Shown here: positions 1-10,119 of the stretch, piece by piece | How positions within the stretch are numbered: the first letter of the stretch is position 1 | Layout of the letters: each line of letters begins with the position of its first letter | Source of the DNA: Wocania ichthyoenteri Th78 | GTDB lineage: Bacteria; Bacteroidota; Bacteroidia; Flavobacteriales; Flavobacteriaceae | Reading direction: 5' to 3' | Assembly: GCF_000789235.1 (NCBI RefSeq) | Contig: NZ_KN525716.1 | Location: forward strand, 434,001-498,000 | DNA: 64,000 nt | The notes under the pieces: model-generated | The model's database searches: none | What the model saw: the letters and a program-made list of their open reading frames with translations, nothing else | What the model was told of the DNA's origin: nothing | Translations under genes and position numbers: made by a program

Positions 1-1347
1 TGGCAAACGTAAGTAAGGCCATTGCGTTGGTCTTCCAGAGCGATCTTCACTTGTTTGCAAAATCCATTTCATCTGTAAAAACCCACTACCATTTTTAAAA
101 TTAGGGTGGTTAACATACACTGGAGCAGGTGTATTATTAAAATACATATCTCCTGGTACAGCAACAGTTTCATACAATCTTGGATCGCGTGTTGGTGTGT
201 TTCCCTCATAAAATGGTTGTTTGGAAGGAGTAACCCAATTAAAATCTTCAGGAAAATCGGTGCCATCTGCCCATGAGAACATATTTACATAATTTAATGT
301 AGGGCCAACATAGTAACGATTCGGGAAATACAAGTCATAAAGAACGCCCTCATCATATCCTCTACGGGTTGATATTAGCGTTTCTGATCCTCCTCGATCA
401 TAGTAAGCACTTCTATAGGCTTCTCTACGTGCTTGATGTGTGTTTTCTAGGGGTTGCGTTAAAGCGTATTGACCATTAGAAGTCAATGCATCCATAAATT
501 CTTTACCCGCAGCCTTAGCTCTAACCCATCTTTGCATATCGTAGTTACCATAACTCGTATAAGTATCTGCACTAGGATGCCAAGGCGTGCCAGAGTTAAA
601 GGTTGGACTTGCAGCAAATAACAGTACTCTTAATTTTAAAGCTAATGCGCCAGCTTTATCCATTCGCCCATCGTTACTAGCATCATGTTTCCATTTCAAA
701 TTAGGGATTGCCTGATCTAATAAATCAACAATATTATTTACGGTTTCTTCAAAGGTAATTCTAGGAAAAACCAACTCTTCATTAGGACTGATTGCGTGAT
801 CTAGCCAAGGCACCCCTCCAATATTTCTTAGCATATCAGTATAAGATATTGCAAGAATAACCTGAGCTTCGGCAATTCGTTCTAACTTTTCGTTAGCAGT
901 CATGTCCTTAACTTTATCTATATTTTCTATGTACAACCAACTGTATCGAATAGCAGACCAATCTACTTCACCGCCATAGCGATACGCTTCACTACCTATT
1001 AATACACCATTTATAGAAGAGCTTAACGCGCCGTTATAATATAGATTTGCAGGGCCATCGCCAATATTACCTCTAAAACTGTGGTTGATATCTGTAATAT
1101 TTTCAAGAACAACACCACCCAGTTTGTTATGGTTGCCCCCTCCTGTAGGAAGCCCATATGGAAGGTAGGTATAGGCCTTGGTTAAAACCTTGTCTGAGTT
1201 TTCTTTTGAACTGAACAATGTATCAATTGTAGCTCCTGAAATTTCTGGTTGCGTTCCAAGGAATTCATCTCCAAAAGTTAAATCACTACAAGAAACTATC
1301 AGAAGACCAATACATGTTAATAACCATGTTTGTATAATGCTTTTCAT
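1..1347 (-). CDS. SusD/RagB-like outer-membrane glycan-binding lipoprotein (3' end outside window)
   Basis: The frame is open from an ATG at 1347 to the window edge, giving 449 residues; the C-terminus is missing. The N-terminus is a lipoprotein signal (MKSIIQTWLLTCIGLLIVSC, Cys at residue 20) followed by Ser-Asp. Residues such as NEKLERIAEAQVILAISYTD and DKAGALALKLRVLLFAASPT are the TPR-like helices typical of SusD/RagB, and a full SusD is usually 500-600 residues. SusD proteins cap the SusC pore at the cell surface and bind oligosaccharide. It lies 11 bp downstream of the susC stop, so the two are certainly one operon. Substrate cannot be read from the sequence. Confidence 0.93.
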   Translation of the reverse strand, partial: MKSIIQTWLLTCIGLLIVSCSDLTFGDEFLGTQPEISGATIDTLFSSKENSDKVLTKAYTYLPYGLPTGGGNHNKLGGVVLENITDINHSFRGNIGDGPANLYYNGALSSSINGVLIGSEAYRYGGEVDWSAIRYSWLYIENIDKVKDMTANEKLERIAEAQVILAISYTDMLRNIGGVPWLDHAISPNEELVFPRITFEETVNNIVDLLDQAIPNLKWKHDASNDGRMDKAGALALKLRVLLFAASPTFNSGTPWHPSADTYTSYGNYDMQRWVRAKAAGKEFMDALTSNGQYALTQPLENTHQARREAYRSAYYDRGGSETLISTRRGYDEGVLYDLYFPNRYYVGPTLNYVNMFSWADGTDFPEDFNWVTPSKQPFYEGNTPTRDPRLYETVAVPGDMYFNNTPAPVYVNHPNFKNGSGFLQMKWILQTSEDRSGRPTQWPYLRLP

Positions 1348-1358
1348 ATTTGTTATCT

Positions 1359-4300
1359 TTAAAAGTTTAAGTTAAGTCCGAAATTATATTGTTTCGTAAG
1401 TGGATAACTTCCAAGGTTATTCGTAATACCTTCTGGATCCATGGTTTTTAATGAACTAAAAGTCAATAGGTTATAACCGCTTAATGAAAAAGAAGCGGTT
1501 TTGATTCCAAAATTTCTAAGAAATTTATTATCACGAAGCGTATATCCAATGGTCAGCGTTTTTAAACGAATGTAAGACGCATCTCTTAGCCATAAAGTAG
1601 AGGCCTGTGAGTTCCATGATTCTGACGTTTCTGCGGCTCTAGGCAATGTTGCTCCTAATTGATTTTCAGGCGTCCAACTTTCATCAACGAAATAGTCTAG
1701 CAATCCACGTACTCCAGCATTTGTAAAAGGTATACGATATTCAATTTCATACATTTTGTTAACATGGGTTGCACCTATCCATTGCGTTGAGACACTAAAA
1801 TTCTTCCATTCGAAGCCGATATTTGACCCGAAAAAGTATTCTGGTCTAGTGGAATATCCATAGGCCATTTTATCATCTCCATTCACAATATTATCACCAT
1901 TTAAATCAGCATACATGGCATCTCCTGGATATACATTCACAAAAGGCTGAGCAAACTCACTCTTTAAAGTTAGGTTTCCATCAGCATCTTGATCAAAGTC
2001 ACTGTATTGGTATAATCGTTCGTATTTGTAAACATCTGAATAACGATCAGTGGAATGCCCTGTTGCGTTCATATAATCATATGTATTAGGAACTTCATCC
2101 ATATAAATAATCTTATTTTTTGCATAAGACACGTTTGCGTTGATGTGATAACTGAAATTATTTGAAATCTCATCCTTCCAGCCTATTGCCAGTTCATATC
2201 CTTTATTATCTACAATTCCAATATTTAAATCGGATAATGAGGTTGCGATAACTGAAGGGATTCTTCTTGGAGGAATCAAAATTCCTTCACGATGTTCTGT
2301 AAAGTAATCTGCATTTATAGTTAAGTTTCCGTTAAACAACTCCAAATCGATACCATAGTTTTGCTTCTCAGCTGTTTCCCAGGTTACTAGATCATTACCT
2401 GCAAGCCCAAGACCAAACCCTTGTTGGTTAATCGGGTTGTTTACCCCAAAACTATATGACCCACTTGGGTTCCAGATACCTGGCATATAAAGGAAACGGC
2501 TATTAATTCCTCCGTCACTACCAACACGGCCCCATGAGGCTCTTAGTTTTAAGTAATGAATTGCTTTTTGATTTCTCATAAAGTTTTCATTTGTAGCTAC
2601 CCAAGCTCCAGATATAGCAGGAAATAAGCCATAACGTGTTTTGCCCGGAGCAAAATTTTCCGATCCATTATATCCTACATTCAAATCTAAAATGTATTTC
2701 TTTTTGTAGTCGTATGTTGCGCGTCCTACCAGACCTACATAATTGGCTGGTAAATATTGATAACTATTTGGATAATAGTTACGGTTTTGGTTGTATAAAG
2801 CCAAGCCGCTAACAGTATGATCTCCAAACGAACGTTTATAATTTATTCGTGCTTCTAGATACCAATTACGGTCGCGTCCATAATCCTCTGCATACGTAAG
2901 AGGTGTATCTGGCACATATGGATCTGGTCTATAAACAATCGTTTTATCATAATCTGGATCTGTCATTGGTTTTGTATTATCATCCAAAAACGATTTGTAA
3001 CTTGCAATTTGAGCTTCTACACTTCCCCCTGCACGGTACTTATTAAGAGTGAAGTTATTATCATATGCCCCTTTAACAGAAGCACTTAAACCTTTAGTTA
3101 AGACATCTAATTTCTGAGTGATATCTAAATCAAAATTAAGTTGGGTATTAGATGTTTCATTATATCCCAATCCATAAAATGTGAACAGTCCGTCTCGAAC
3201 TCTTTCTCCTTCTAGCGGAAACATTTCACCTGGTAGCAGTGTTCGTTTACCATCAATAATTCCAGGCCCTCCAAAAGGTAATGCCCAAACCGTTGCGATG
3301 ACCCATGGATTATCTGTTGACTCTATGGTTCGCGGTTCATTAGTCTTTCCCGTATAACCACCAATATTTAATTTCATAGTGGTGGTTGGAGTAAGCGCTA
3401 CATCAATATTTGCACGATAATTATAACGATTATACTTATAATTGTTATCATAGGGTAGTGATTCAAATTGTTTTAGCAATCCATTTTGAAATAAATGCCC
3501 AAATGATACAAAGTACTTTACCTTTTCGGTACCTCCAGATACGTTAACATTGTTTTTTTGTTGCATCGATAAATCATGAAACATATAATCCTTCCAACTT
3601 ATATTTGGGCGAATTATAGGATCAGAACCTGTTCTATATGCTTCAATCGCCTCTCTCGTAAAATATAATCTTTGATCGGCAACATTATCGGCCTCCTTTT
3701 TAATATTCCAAAACTTAGCATACTCATAACTACTCGCTTGCGAAACTAAAGAGATTGGCTGTTGGAATCCAACAGAGGAACTAAAAGATATAGTTGGCTC
3801 TCCAACTCTACCTCTACGCGTAGTTACTAGAACAACACCATTGGCACCTCGTACCCCAAAAACCGCTGTAGAAGATGCATCTTTAAGAACAGAAATAGAT
3901 TCAATTTCATTAGGATCAATTAGGGAGAAATCACGCTCAACACCATCTACTAAAATTAATGGCTTAGACCTTCCATTACTTAATGATCCTGCTCCACGAA
4001 CATAAATTGTTGCAGCATCTTTACCTGGTTGCCCACTACTTTGAACTGAAGCCACACCAGGAAGACTACCTCCTAAAATATTGGTTACACTAGATACTGG
4101 CAACCTTGTCAATTCTTTGTTTGATATTGTTGATAGCGCACCTGTAACAGTAGCCTTGGTTTTTGCACCATATGCGATTACAACAATATCATCAAGCATT
4201 TCCGTGTCTTCACTTAAAACAACATTAATAATTTTTTTATCTCCAACAACAATTTCTTGTGTAACAAAACCAACATAGGAGATAACTAGTATTGCTTCTT

Positions 4301-4523
4301 TACTTTCAACATTGATTGAATAATTACCATCAAAGTCGGTAGAAGTCCCCTGAGACGTGCCTTTTATTAGTATAGTAGCGCCAGCAGCTCCTTCATTTGA
4401 TAAATCAACAATCCTTCCTTTCACCTGTATAGTTTCCTTTGTTCCTGTTTGGGCATACAAAGAAGAAGTAAGTAGCGAAACAATTAAAAGAAAGCAAATC
4501 TTAAAATCTTTTAAACTTTCCAT
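1359..4523 (-). CDS. SusC/RagA-family TonB-dependent outer-membrane transporter
   Basis: This 1054-residue protein has a signal peptide (1-25, ending LYAQ). A CarboxypepD_reg-like beta-sandwich follows (about 32-115). The TonB plug (about 120-240) contains the SusC hallmarks LPGVASVQSSGQPG and LKDASSTAVFGVRGANGVV. The rest is the beta-barrel, ending in an aromatic residue (GLNLNF) as expected for BamA recognition. Length is normal for the family. It imports glycan fragments together with the SusD partner encoded just downstream. It is transcribed away from the HTCS gene, with 489 bp between them that hold a candidate operator, so HTCS control is likely. Confidence 0.96.
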   Translation of the reverse strand: MESLKDFKICFLLIVSLLTSSLYAQTGTKETIQVKGRIVDLSNEGAAGATILIKGTSQGTSTDFDGNYSINVESKEAILVISYVGFVTQEIVVGDKKIINVVLSEDTEMLDDIVVIAYGAKTKATVTGALSTISNKELTRLPVSSVTNILGGSLPGVASVQSSGQPGKDAATIYVRGAGSLSNGRSKPLILVDGVERDFSLIDPNEIESISVLKDASSTAVFGVRGANGVVLVTTRRGRVGEPTISFSSSVGFQQPISLVSQASSYEYAKFWNIKKEADNVADQRLYFTREAIEAYRTGSDPIIRPNISWKDYMFHDLSMQQKNNVNVSGGTEKVKYFVSFGHLFQNGLLKQFESLPYDNNYKYNRYNYRANIDVALTPTTTMKLNIGGYTGKTNEPRTIESTDNPWVIATVWALPFGGPGIIDGKRTLLPGEMFPLEGERVRDGLFTFYGLGYNETSNTQLNFDLDITQKLDVLTKGLSASVKGAYDNNFTLNKYRAGGSVEAQIASYKSFLDDNTKPMTDPDYDKTIVYRPDPYVPDTPLTYAEDYGRDRNWYLEARINYKRSFGDHTVSGLALYNQNRNYYPNSYQYLPANYVGLVGRATYDYKKKYILDLNVGYNGSENFAPGKTRYGLFPAISGAWVATNENFMRNQKAIHYLKLRASWGRVGSDGGINSRFLYMPGIWNPSGSYSFGVNNPINQQGFGLGLAGNDLVTWETAEKQNYGIDLELFNGNLTINADYFTEHREGILIPPRRIPSVIATSLSDLNIGIVDNKGYELAIGWKDEISNNFSYHINANVSYAKNKIIYMDEVPNTYDYMNATGHSTDRYSDVYKYERLYQYSDFDQDADGNLTLKSEFAQPFVNVYPGDAMYADLNGDNIVNGDDKMAYGYSTRPEYFFGSNIGFEWKNFSVSTQWIGATHVNKMYEIEYRIPFTNAGVRGLLDYFVDESWTPENQLGATLPRAAETSESWNSQASTLWLRDASYIRLKTLTIGYTLRDNKFLRNFGIKTASFSLSGYNLLTFSSLKTMDPEGITNNLGSYPLTKQYNFGLNLNF

Positions 4524-4632
4524 AAATAAATAATTATAGATATTTGGTTAATAATTAATAGTTCCGAATTGAGGGTAAGCATAAACATAAACCCTATTTC
4601 GAATGACAATGTTCGGTTTCTTTTTCAGTTTC

Positions 4633-4673
4633 AATGTCTAGTATCTGCTAATAAAAGTCTAAAATCTGCTAAT
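4633..4673. repeat. 21-bp-spaced direct repeat, candidate HTCS operator
   Basis: Two copies of a 20-bp sequence sit head to tail: aatgtctagtatctgctaat at 4633-4652 and aaagtctaaaatctgctaat at 4654-4673. They match at 17 of 20 positions with a 21-bp period, two helical turns. A degenerate third copy, tctagatttgcta, is at 4728-4740. AraC-type output domains, like that of the divergent HTCS, bind such phased direct repeats. The site is about 110 bp upstream of the susC start. Binding by this HTCS is inferred. Confidence 0.55.
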
Positions 4674-4979
4674 TCATGCCAAAACAGGTCTTGTTGAGCA
4701 CTTGATAAATATGATAAGTAGGAAGATTCTAGATTTGCTAGACTATGAAAATATTACAATGCGGATAGGATAAATTCAAAAATTATCGATACACATCTTG
4801 GTAGATTTGGATAAAATTTGGTATGTCAATATGTAAGTAGAAGTTAGAAATATGAAAAAATTAAAAAAGAGATTAAACTTTTGTGTTCTGTTAGAAAGTG
4901 TCAATATATTTAGATGTTTGTTATAATCTTTTGATATATTTTATACTTTTACATAAAGGGTATAACTAAATAAAAGGTT

Positions 4980-4987
4980 TATTTTTG
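4980..4987 (+). promoter_or_regulatory. Possible -7 box for the HTCS gene
   Basis: TATTTTTG matches the Bacteroidetes -7 consensus TAnnTTTG and lies 25 bp before the HTCS start codon. No TTTG -33 element is present at the usual spacing, so this is a weak call. Confidence 0.3.
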
Positions 4988-5012
4988 AAGAATCATCGAC
5001 AAATACACCATT

Positions 5013-8000
5013 ATGTTTAAAGGTTTAATTTTTATAAGAATATCGTCATTGGTAATCTTATTAATCTTTATTAATTTAAAGTGTTTTGGAAAGCCTAACT
5101 ATAGTATTAAGCAAATCTCTATTAAAGAAGGCTTATTACAATCCAAGGTAAAGTGTATTTTAAATGATCATCGAGGTAATTTGTGGATAGGAACACAAGG
5201 TGGACTAAACCGTTTTGATGGTTATGAATTAAAAGGGTTTTCTTATGATAAAGAAGATGTCAATTCACTCCCCAGCAATGATATTGTTTTCATTGCAGAA
5301 GATGCCTCACTTAATTTATGGGTCGCTACAAGTAGGGGTTTAGCGCTTTACGATAGGAAGAACAAAAAATTTAAACGCATCTATTTTCAAGACGAGCCTT
5401 TCCAGGCATTTTCCTGTTTACTGATGGATGACGGGGTTCTATTCGCTGGAAAGGGAGGGATACTTTATAAATTCTTCTATAAAGTCAACATACTAAAGCC
5501 GCTCCAAATAAAAATGCCTGGCAATGCAAATATCCAATTTGAGCAACTCGTTTACTTAAATGAAAACACAATACTTGCGAATAGTCGATGGCGTGGAATG
5601 TACCTCTACGATATCAAAAATAAAGAAATTCGGAAAATAGATTCTTTAAACGATCCGGATTATGTAAATATATTTGTTGATTCCCAACAACGCATTTGGC
5701 TAACAGCCTACGGCAAAGGGGTATTTTGCTATTCTTCCAATTGGAAACTTTTACACCACTTCTCTACAAAAAATTCACCTTTAACAAATGATATTGTACT
5801 AGACTTTGAAGAAAAAAATGGGGAGCTGTGGGTTGCCACTGATGGTGGAGGCATCAATATTCTTTCCCTTAAGGATTTTACATTTAGCGCCATAAAAAAT
5901 GTACCTGATGATATCAATTCAATTCCTACAAACTCAATATTCTGTTTATATAACGACTTACAAAACAATATGTGGATTGGAACGGTTATGGATGGGTTAT
6001 TAAGAATTAAAAACACCTTTACCTATAGGTTTCAGAACGCACCCTTTGGAAACCCATATGGACTAAGCAACAAAGCTGTATTAAGTCTACTTGAAGATGA
6101 GAATGGGAAAATATGGATAGGCACAGATGGAGGTGGGATTAACCTTTTTGACCCTGCTACAAATACATTTAAACATTATCCATTGACTAAAGGGGATAAA
6201 GTGTCATCCATGGTTAATTATAGCGATCACGAATTACTATTATCCCTCTTTTCTGAAGGTCTTGTTATCTTTAATAAACAAACTGGAAGCTATCGCCCCT
6301 TTATTATTGTTAATCCAGAGGAAAACAGAAAGAACAGTGCTTCAGGATTTTTAATTAATATTAGTAAATATGCTGAAGACGAAATTCTAATAAATGGAAA
6401 CCATATTTATGTTTATAACATACGAAAAAAGACGTTCACTAAGCTAGCCTCCAAAGGTATAGAATATAATTCCAGTTCTCCAGTAGAAATAGCATCAGAT
6501 AGTACCAAAACTTATTTTATTACACATGAAGAACTATTTGAACTTGATAGACAAACAAATCAATTTAAAACCCTTTACACCCCAGATGTTCTCGTCTATA
6601 TTAAAGATGCCTGTCGAGACAAACAGGGGCGATTCTGGATAGGAACCACCTCAGGAATAGTTTGCATAGATCCAACAAATAATACGACAAATAAAATTGA
6701 GACGACACTTTTTGACGGGGTCAACTCCTTGGTTTTTGATGAACATGAAAGGCTGTGGATAGGTGCCAATAATATGCTTTATACCTATAAATCAGATCAG
6801 AATTACTTTACAATTCTTAATGGGTCTGATGGTATTGCACACAATGAATATATTGGTCAAGCACACCTGCTCTCCCGCGAAGGAGACATTTATATGGGAG
6901 GAACAACAGGATTGTGTAAAATTGATAAGGATATCCCATTCAATACCACTTTATCAGCAAATGTAACGCTAATGGATGTCATGTTGAATGGTGTGTCGGT
7001 TGCAGATAACATAACCGAAGCAATCCATAAAATAAAGATACCTTGGAACTTTACTTCTTTATCTTTAAAGGTCATTGTAAGGGGGAAAGATATGTTTCAG
7101 AAAAATATATTCCGATATAATATCCGTGGATTGAACGGCAATAATATAGAGACTTATGATCATACTTTGTCCATTTATTCATTGCCCGTGGGAGAATATA
7201 TTATTTTTGTCTCCAGTGATTCAAATAATGGTGGCTGGACAGAACCCACAGAATTACTAGGCATTACGGTTACTCCCGCTTGGTGGCAAAGCGCTTGGTT
7301 TATCCTTTCCACTTTGTTTGTACTTCTTGCTGTTATCTTCTTTATTTCTTCATCTATCATAAAGAATAAAAGGAAAAAGCAGTTATGGGAAATAGCAAAA
7401 ATTAAGCAAAAAACATATGAGGACAAGGTTCAGTTCTTTACAAATATCAGCCACGAACTTCGCACACCTCTTACTCTTATTTATGCACCACTTGAGCGGT
7501 TATTGAAATTTGAAAAAACGAGTGAGTCACTAAATTTAAAACTTGAAAGCATCTTCAGACAGGTAAAACAGATGAAGAATATTGTCAATACGCTTCTTGA
7601 TATTCGTAAAATAGAAGTGGGCAAAGAGACTCTTAATGTGAAACCTCATCAACTAAACAATTGGATTCATTCTGTTGCAAATGACTTTAAACACGAATTT
7701 CGTGTACATAGAACCCAGATTGTATATGACTTTGATCAATCAATAGATGAGGTGCCTTTTGATAAAACTAAGTGTAAAACCGTCCTTTCTAATCTGTTAA
7801 CTAATGCACTAAAATTCTCCATTGAAGACACTGAAGTAGTTCTGTCTACAAGAAAATTTGAAAATAAAGTTATAGTTTCCATAAAGGATCAGGGTATCGG
7901 ATTGGACGGTGTGGATCTCAATAATCTATTTACGGATTTTTATCAAGGGTCCCATAATATTTACGGTAGCGGAATAGGCCTTTCTTACTCTAAATCCCTA

Positions 8001-8957
8001 ATAGAGCTGCATGGAGGTGTTATTGGTGCAAAGAAAAATGAAATAGGACAAGGCGCTACATTTTATTTCGAACTCCCTACCCAAATAACTAATGTTATTG
8101 CAAGTCATTCAGAGGCAATGGCACTTAACACTTCAGATATAAATTATCAGAAAACAGAATATTTTGACACAAAACCCTATTCAATCATAATTGTAGAAGA
8201 TCAACCAGAGTTGAGAAGTTTTATAAAAGATAGCTTAAAAGAGAATTTTAAGCATACATACATTGCTAAAGATGGGGTTGAGGCTTTGACTATAATAAAA
8301 CAATATCATCCAGATATTATTATCAGTGATGTTATGATGAACAAAATGAACGGTTTTGATCTCTGTCTAAATGTTAAAAAAGATATTGATATTAGTCATA
8401 TTCCCATCATTTTACTTACTGCATTCAATGATGCGGATAACACCTTACGTGGGTATAAATTAGGAGCGAACGCATATCTATCAAAACCTTTCGATATTGA
8501 ATTTCTGTTAACGATTATTCGAAATCAACTGAGAGACAGAGCAAATGTAAGGTCTAGGTACGAAAATAATATGCTATCAATGATTGCCCCAGAAGAAACA
8601 ACAATCAGTAATGTGGATGAGCAATTTTTATTAAAGCTAAATAATATAATAGCAGAAAATATAAGCAATAATAAATTAAATCTAAAATTCCTTACAGATA
8701 AAATGTTTATTAGTAGGGCTTCATTATCGCTTAAGGTCAAGGCTCTTACTGGAATTAGCACAATGGATTATGTTACTCAAATGCGTATAGAGAAAGCGAC
8801 TAACCTTTTACTATATTCTGAGGAAAATATAACCGAAATTGCAATCGATTTAGGTTTTTCTTCTCCACGCTATTTCAGCAAAGTTTTCAAAGAAAAAAAA
8901 GATATGACCCCCACAGAGTTTAGGCAAAATAAGGATAATAAGCAATTGGATAAGTAA
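5013..8957 (+). CDS. Hybrid two-component system sensor/regulator (HTCS)
   Basis: This 1314-residue single-chain regulator is of the kind that controls polysaccharide utilization loci. An N-terminal signal or anchor (about 1-27) precedes periplasmic Reg_prop beta-propeller repeats with recurring DxxGNLWIGTxGGLNRFD-type blades. A Y_Y_Y domain (about 690-755) and a transmembrane helix (about 761-785) follow. The HisKA domain carries the phosphoacceptor His814 (ISHELRTPL), and the HATPase has NLLTNALKFS and GSGIGLSYSK. The receiver domain (about 1056-1170) has phosphoacceptor Asp1106 (IISDVMMNKMNG). A C-terminal AraC-type HTH (about 1205-1305) ends in the usual IAIDLGFSSPRYFSKVFKE signature. All phosphorelay residues are intact. 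It is divergent from susCD, which it most likely activates in response to an oligosaccharide. Confidence 0.96.
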   Translation: MFKGLIFIRISSLVILLIFINLKCFGKPNYSIKQISIKEGLLQSKVKCILNDHRGNLWIGTQGGLNRFDGYELKGFSYDKEDVNSLPSNDIVFIAEDASLNLWVATSRGLALYDRKNKKFKRIYFQDEPFQAFSCLLMDDGVLFAGKGGILYKFFYKVNILKPLQIKMPGNANIQFEQLVYLNENTILANSRWRGMYLYDIKNKEIRKIDSLNDPDYVNIFVDSQQRIWLTAYGKGVFCYSSNWKLLHHFSTKNSPLTNDIVLDFEEKNGELWVATDGGGINILSLKDFTFSAIKNVPDDINSIPTNSIFCLYNDLQNNMWIGTVMDGLLRIKNTFTYRFQNAPFGNPYGLSNKAVLSLLEDENGKIWIGTDGGGINLFDPATNTFKHYPLTKGDKVSSMVNYSDHELLLSLFSEGLVIFNKQTGSYRPFIIVNPEENRKNSASGFLINISKYAEDEILINGNHIYVYNIRKKTFTKLASKGIEYNSSSPVEIASDSTKTYFITHEELFELDRQTNQFKTLYTPDVLVYIKDACRDKQGRFWIGTTSGIVCIDPTNNTTNKIETTLFDGVNSLVFDEHERLWIGANNMLYTYKSDQNYFTILNGSDGIAHNEYIGQAHLLSREGDIYMGGTTGLCKIDKDIPFNTTLSANVTLMDVMLNGVSVADNITEAIHKIKIPWNFTSLSLKVIVRGKDMFQKNIFRYNIRGLNGNNIETYDHTLSIYSLPVGEYIIFVSSDSNNGGWTEPTELLGITVTPAWWQSAWFILSTLFVLLAVIFFISSSIIKNKRKKQLWEIAKIKQKTYEDKVQFFTNISHELRTPLTLIYAPLERLLKFEKTSESLNLKLESIFRQVKQMKNIVNTLLDIRKIEVGKETLNVKPHQLNNWIHSVANDFKHEFRVHRTQIVYDFDQSIDEVPFDKTKCKTVLSNLLTNALKFSIEDTEVVLSTRKFENKVIVSIKDQGIGLDGVDLNNLFTDFYQGSHNIYGSGIGLSYSKSLIELHGGVIGAKKNEIGQGATFYFELPTQITNVIASHSEAMALNTSDINYQKTEYFDTKPYSIIIVEDQPELRSFIKDSLKENFKHTYIAKDGVEALTIIKQYHPDIIISDVMMNKMNGFDLCLNVKKDIDISHIPIILLTAFNDADNTLRGYKLGANAYLSKPFDIEFLLTIIRNQLRDRANVRSRYENNMLSMIAPEETTISNVDEQFLLKLNNIIAENISNNKLNLKFLTDKMFISRASLSLKVKALTGISTMDYVTQMRIEKATNLLLYSEENITEIAIDLGFSSPRYFSKVFKEKKDMTPTEFRQNKDNKQLDK

Positions 8958-9114
8958 TTTATTGTTATTCCTTCACTGTACTTATTTCAAAAAGGGCTAT
9001 TTTCAAAGTTCACAGCATTACGTGGTTTTCAATTTGTGAATAAGGAACACTCAGATAAAAAACAGTAGCCATGATCAATATAAATATATTTGATTCTGTG
9101 TCTTTTATTTAGGA

Positions 9115-9894
9115 TTAGACAGTTGCGAATTCATATTTCAAAAAATCAATATGTTCAAGCGATGGGTATATTAGTGCACTTAAATCGTTAAAAGCAGCTT
9201 GGTCTTCAATTCCTTCAGATGCTTTCTCTTTCCACTTTTGTATAAGTATTCTATATTTTGATTTATCAACATCAGGTGAATCTATTAATTTTAAATTAGC
9301 ATTTACAGCTGTTGCATAGCTTATCGCTAAAGGCAATGTAGAATTATCAACTCTATCTACTACTATGACTCCCCTTTTATTAGAATCATCAAATACTATA
9401 TCTCCTGCGCTTTCATCGATTTGAAGCATTAAGTTATTCTCTATTGACACATATAGAGCATCATAAGCATTGCTTCTATTACAAGGAAGATAACCTGATT
9501 TTTCAACCAAATGGCTTAGGGTAAAGTCTACTTCCTCAATCGTATCCACATATATTGTATTGTAATCATTTAAAAAATCTAAATAACTTATTTGATTTTT
9601 GGATAGACCGATAATAATTAAATATTTGCATCCCCTTAATCGTTTTAGTGAGTTGTGTACTTTAATGTTGAATTCTTGAGACCTAACCCTACTTATATAA
9701 TGTTCATCAATTTCTCCATCACCTAGTTTTGTTTCATCAAAATCCTTTGCATTTGAAGTAACTTCAGCAAACTCAAAAGTTGGAACATAATATCCAACAT
9801 TGTTTTTGTAACTTGAAACGACAGCAGTTAATAAGGGCTTTTCGTAATTTACAATAAGAAAGTAATCAGAATTTATTTGGGGAGGTTTAAACAT
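9115..9894 (-). CDS. Hypothetical protein in integrase-associated accessory region
   Basis: I do not recognise this 259-residue protein. It has no signal peptide or membrane segment. Its pattern alternates short hydrophobic strands with helices (YFLIVNYEKPLLTAVVSSYK, CKYLIIIGLSKNQ, KRGVIVVDRVDN, TLPLAISYATAVNANLKLID), suggesting an alpha/beta cytoplasmic fold. It could be a stand-alone protein or the N-terminal part of a larger one. It sits alone, convergent with the HTCS gene and divergent from the AbiE pair, within the stretch bounded by the recombinase and tRNA fragment. Accessory or defence-related function is possible from position only. Confidence 0.75.
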   Translation of the reverse strand: MFKPPQINSDYFLIVNYEKPLLTAVVSSYKNNVGYYVPTFEFAEVTSNAKDFDETKLGDGEIDEHYISRVRSQEFNIKVHNSLKRLRGCKYLIIIGLSKNQISYLDFLNDYNTIYVDTIEEVDFTLSHLVEKSGYLPCNRSNAYDALYVSIENNLMLQIDESAGDIVFDDSNKRGVIVVDRVDNSTLPLAISYATAVNANLKLIDSPDVDKSKYRILIQKWKEKASEGIEDQAAFNDLSALIYPSLEHIDFLKYEFATV

Positions 9895-10034
9895 CTTAAT
9901 TCAGTTTTAAAACAATTAATAATGTACATTTTTTTCTGTAACAAAAACCTCTTTCCATAAAATGGTTTTGACTATCAGTATTCTGTTGTAAAATAAATAA
10001 TGTCATATTCGAATATGGTTTAAATTTAATATAA

Positions 10035-10119
10035 AAACTAAACTTTTAATTTATAAATAGCTATAATTATAAACTAATTTTTATATTTGGTTTATATTTT
10101 TACTTAAAACTATACTTTG
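10035..10119. repeat. Three aaacta-n-acttt-like motifs at 36-bp intervals before the AbiE operon
   Basis: Related motifs begin at 10035 (aaactaaacttt), 10071 (aaactaattttt) and 10107 (aaactatacttt), exactly 36 bp apart. The third overlaps the putative start of abiEi. AbiEi-type antitoxins autorepress by binding repeats in their promoter, so these could be operators. The region is very AT-rich and chance similarity is possible. Confidence 0.3.

Larger units (their letters stand above)
4524..5012. promoter_or_regulatory. Divergent intergenic regulatory region between susC and the HTCS gene
   Basis: This 489-bp AT-rich gap separates the divergent susC and HTCS start codons. It holds no convincing gene. 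It contains a 21-bp-spaced direct repeat (4633-4673), a degenerate further copy near 4728-4740 and a possible -7 box for the HTCS gene (4980-4987). It most likely contains both promoters and the HTCS operator. Confidence 0.7.
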
